A stretch of DNA of 64,000 nucleotides, taken from Bacteroidaceae bacterium (GTDB lineage Bacteria; Bacteroidota; Bacteroidia; Bacteroidales; Bacteroidaceae). The first letter of the stretch is position 1. Every line of letters begins with the position of its first letter. The notes under the pieces are model-generated. The model was not told where the DNA came from, made no database searches, and was given only the letters and a program-made list of their open reading frames with translations. Location: positions 1 to 64,000 of the forward strand of contig JAFUKC010000014.1 in the NCBI GenBank assembly GCA_017467885.1, read 5' to 3'. Both the position numbers and the translations under genes were made by a program. This document shows positions 62,315 through 64,000 of the stretch, piece by piece.

Positions 62315-63400
62315 TCAGTTATTCGATTTCTCTGCTGTTTTGTACTCTTCGCGCAGTTTGTTCATAAGTTCCCTAACGCTTAATATCTCTTTACATTGCC
62401 AAGCGTTGCTGCCACAGAAGGCGTAACCGTGTTCCATACGTCCCTTGTAGGCGTTGTAGAGTGCCAACATTATGCAGTAGGGGCTGTCGGTTACATTGCA
62501 TGTTTTTATGCAATTGAACGGGCATTTCTTGGGTTTGCATAATCCTTGCGACACTTTATCGAGGAATGTCCCTGATATGGCACGTCCGGGCATGCCTACG
62601 GGGCTCTGTATAATACTTATGTCTTCTTTGCGGGCGTTTATGTAGCTTTGTTTGAACTCGTTCGATGCGTCACACTCTTCTGTAACCACAAATCGGGTTC
62701 CCATTTGTACTGCCGATGCGCCGGCTTTCATTATATTATATATGTCTTCGCCCGAGAATACTCCTCCACCCGCAATGACGGGAATCTCTCTGTTGTGCTC
62801 GGCTCCGAAGCGGTTTACTTCGGCTACGACTTGAGGAACAATTTTCTCGAGTGAATATTCCTCGTCGAATATCTGTTCGTGTTTGTAACCCAGGTGTCCG
62901 CCGGCCTTGGGGCCCTCGACAACCACTGCGTCGGGGATATATTTATATTGCTGGTACCATTTTGTACATATCAGTTTTACCGCACGTGCCGAGGATACAA
63001 TGGGCACCAACTTTGTCTTGCTCCCTTCGGTCAGCAGCGAAGGAAGGCTAAGCGGAAGGCCTGCTCCGGCAAATATTATATCTATTCCCTCTTCTATTGC
63101 AACCTTGGCAAGTTCGCTGAAGTCGGTGAGGGCAACCATTATGTTTACACCGATAATTCCGCTTGTGGCTTTGCGTGCCTTCTGTATCTCGTATCGCAGG
63201 CCTGCAATGTTGGCATCTTGGGTGTTGTCGGCAAGGTCGTGGTGTATTACGCCAAGGCCTGCGGCCGATATTACTCCTATGCCTCCTTCCTCGGCAACTG
63301 CAGCGGCCAATCCCGACAGTGATATTCCAACTCCCATGCCTCCTTGAACGATAGGCGTGGTTGCAACCAGATTTCCAATTTTTAGCTCTTTCATGTGCAT
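62315..63400 (-). CDS. Nitronate monooxygenase/FabK-like flavoprotein with a C-terminal Cys cluster
   Basis: FMN TIM-barrel enzyme; the family oxidises nitronates or, as FabK, reduces enoyl-ACP. Start at 63400 (MHMKELKIGNLVATTPIVQG; 63394 also possible), since a TAAGTTTG box is at 63419-63426 and the longer frame runs through it. About 361 residues. Motifs: PIVQGGMGVGISLSGLAAAV, AGAGLPLSLPSLL, VVEGPKAGGHLGYK with the catalytic His, VIAGGGVFSGEDIYNIMKAG and GASAVQMGTRFVVTEEC. The C-terminal 80 residues carry CKPKKCPFNCIKTCN and two more Cys, which could bind an Fe-S cluster. Activity is not settled by sequence. Confidence 0.83.
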   Translation of the reverse strand: MHMKELKIGNLVATTPIVQGGMGVGISLSGLAAAVAEEGGIGVISAAGLGVIHHDLADNTQDANIAGLRYEIQKARKATSGIIGVNIMVALTDFSELAKVAIEEGIDIIFAGAGLPLSLPSLLTEGSKTKLVPIVSSARAVKLICTKWYQQYKYIPDAVVVEGPKAGGHLGYKHEQIFDEEYSLEKIVPQVVAEVNRFGAEHNREIPVIAGGGVFSGEDIYNIMKAGASAVQMGTRFVVTEECDASNEFKQSYINARKEDISIIQSPVGMPGRAISGTFLDKVSQGLCKPKKCPFNCIKTCNVTDSPYCIMLALYNAYKGRMEHGYAFCGSNAWQCKEILSVRELMNKLREEYKTAEKSNN

Positions 63401-63418
63401 CTTTTTTTTATTCTGATG

Positions 63419-63426
63419 CAAACTTA
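63419..63426 (-). promoter_or_regulatory. Promoter box TAAGTTTG for the nitronate monooxygenase gene
   Basis: Minus strand, 18 nt before the ATG at 63400, with a TTTC (63447-63450) 20 nt upstream as a possible -33 box. It decides between the two candidate starts. Confidence 0.55.
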
Positions 63427-63543
63427 CGCATCTGTTTTTATCTGCCGAAAAACAAGTGGGCACCACAGATTTGCGGTGCCGAGCGCTGTAATAGTGGGTG
63501 AAATTTGCTATTCAGGGGTGAAATTATGCAAGTGTATCTGCAC

Positions 63544-64000
63544 TTAATGGATAAATATGCTGCTCAACAGCATCGATATCAGCATATAGAATGTCATGCC
63601 GCTAAGGTCGTTTACAATTTGAATGAAGGGGCCTGTGGCTATTGCAGGGTTGATGTTCATTTTGTCGAGCACCAAAGGTATGAATGTGCCGAATGCCGAT
63701 GCAAACATTATAACCACGAAAAGGCTTAACGGCACTGCCAAGGTTATTATATCGGCAAAGCCATAGATAAACATATTATAGGTGTAGACAAGTGCCGAGA
63801 GAATTGTTGCGTTTACCATTGCCACAGCCGACTCCTTCAATATATGGTGGAACATGCGGTTGGGGTTCAGCGAGTTGTTTGCAAGCCCTTGAACTGCTAT
63901 TGCCGATGATTGTACTCCGACGTTTCCTCCCATACCGGCAAGCAACGGAATGAAAAGTGCCATCTCGGGATGGCTGCCGAGTGTTTCGGTGAAGCAGTTA
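63544..64000 (-). CDS. mgtE: Magnesium transporter MgtE, C-terminal membrane part (runs off the right edge)
   Basis: The minus frame is open to the window edge. Visible: about 152 residues from TETLGSHPEMALFIPLLAG onwards, with the MgtE pore motif GMGGNVGVQSSAIAVQGLA (about where TM2-TM3 lie in MgtE) and three further spans (VNATILSALVYTYNMFIYGF, LAVPLSLFVVIMFASAFG, IVNDLSGMTFYMLISMLL), including NINPAIATGPF. The cytoplasmic N-domain and CBS domains are outside. Channel-type Mg2+ uptake. Confidence 0.88.
   Translation of the reverse strand, partial: NCFTETLGSHPEMALFIPLLAGMGGNVGVQSSAIAVQGLANNSLNPNRMFHHILKESAVAMVNATILSALVYTYNMFIYGFADIITLAVPLSLFVVIMFASAFGTFIPLVLDKMNINPAIATGPFIQIVNDLSGMTFYMLISMLLSSIFIH

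Noticed and set aside
1..64000. CRISPR array, prophage, insertion sequence, rRNA operon or origin
   Set aside because: No regular spaced repeats, transposase, phage structural gene, rRNA sequence or DnaA-box cluster was seen by reading; only a recombinase fragment at the left edge.

Overview
The window looks like chromosomal DNA of a Bacteroidales bacterium, probably a host-associated anaerobe. The evidence is two SusC/SusD pairs, the Bacteroidetes-type promoter (TTTG, about 19-21 nt, TAnnTTTG) before many genes, PorX/PorW homologues, family-92 mannosidases, DUF349 and DUF4890-like proteins, rubredoxin and an etfBA-acyl-CoA dehydrogenase set. The genus cannot be fixed from the sequence alone. 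Family names come from reading the translations; no database search was run.

Layout. 0-6 kb: the N-terminus of a tyrosine recombinase at the left edge, then tcdA, an orphan lolD-like ATPase, a small periplasmic DUF4890-like protein, a ROK glucokinase, an ABC-F ATPase and a small acidic unknown. 6-12 kb (minus): a complete RND efflux operon (outer-membrane factor, adaptor, pump). 12-19 kb (minus): a four-gene mannoside cluster (GH5 lipoprotein, ROK kinase, two GH92 enzymes), translationally coupled at two junctions. 19-24.5 kb (plus): etfB, etfA, acyl-CoA dehydrogenase, a SlyD-like FKBP with a Cys-rich tail, aroC and a strong terminator. 24.5-28 kb: a multi-pass membrane protein and a beta-propeller lipoprotein with one CXXCH motif. 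28-44.5 kb: the most striking region, a six-gene block (fasciclin lipoprotein, SusC, SusD, fasciclin lipoprotein, SusC, SusD) with its own promoter, a leader hairpin, intercistronic hairpins and no glycosidase. 44.6-45.6 kb: a sirtuin and a rubredoxin (54 residues). 45.6-54 kb (minus): a long tight cluster of a His/Cys-rich membrane protein, an orphan metal ABC permease, porW, porX, tsaE, a small unknown and ygiQ. 54-59.5 kb (plus): an orphan AAA ATPase, a small lipoprotein, two tandem FKBP isomerases, an Lrp regulator and a fused C26 amidase/M19 dipeptidase. 59.6-64 kb: tRNA-Pro(GGG), tRNA-Leu(UAA, minus), a DUF349 protein, a nitronate monooxygenase-like enzyme and the C-terminal part of MgtE.

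How it fits together. The 28-44.5 kb block reads as a paired outer-membrane uptake system whose surface lipoproteins carry fasciclin domains instead of sugar-cutting enzymes; its substrate is unknown. The 12-19 kb cluster would cut mannosides and phosphorylate the released sugar. PorX and PorW belong to type IX secretion regulation and biogenesis, but no core secretion gene is in the window. The Lrp plus fused amidase/dipeptidase pair looks like a regulated peptide-scavenging module. No CRISPR array, prophage, insertion sequence or rRNA operon was seen.
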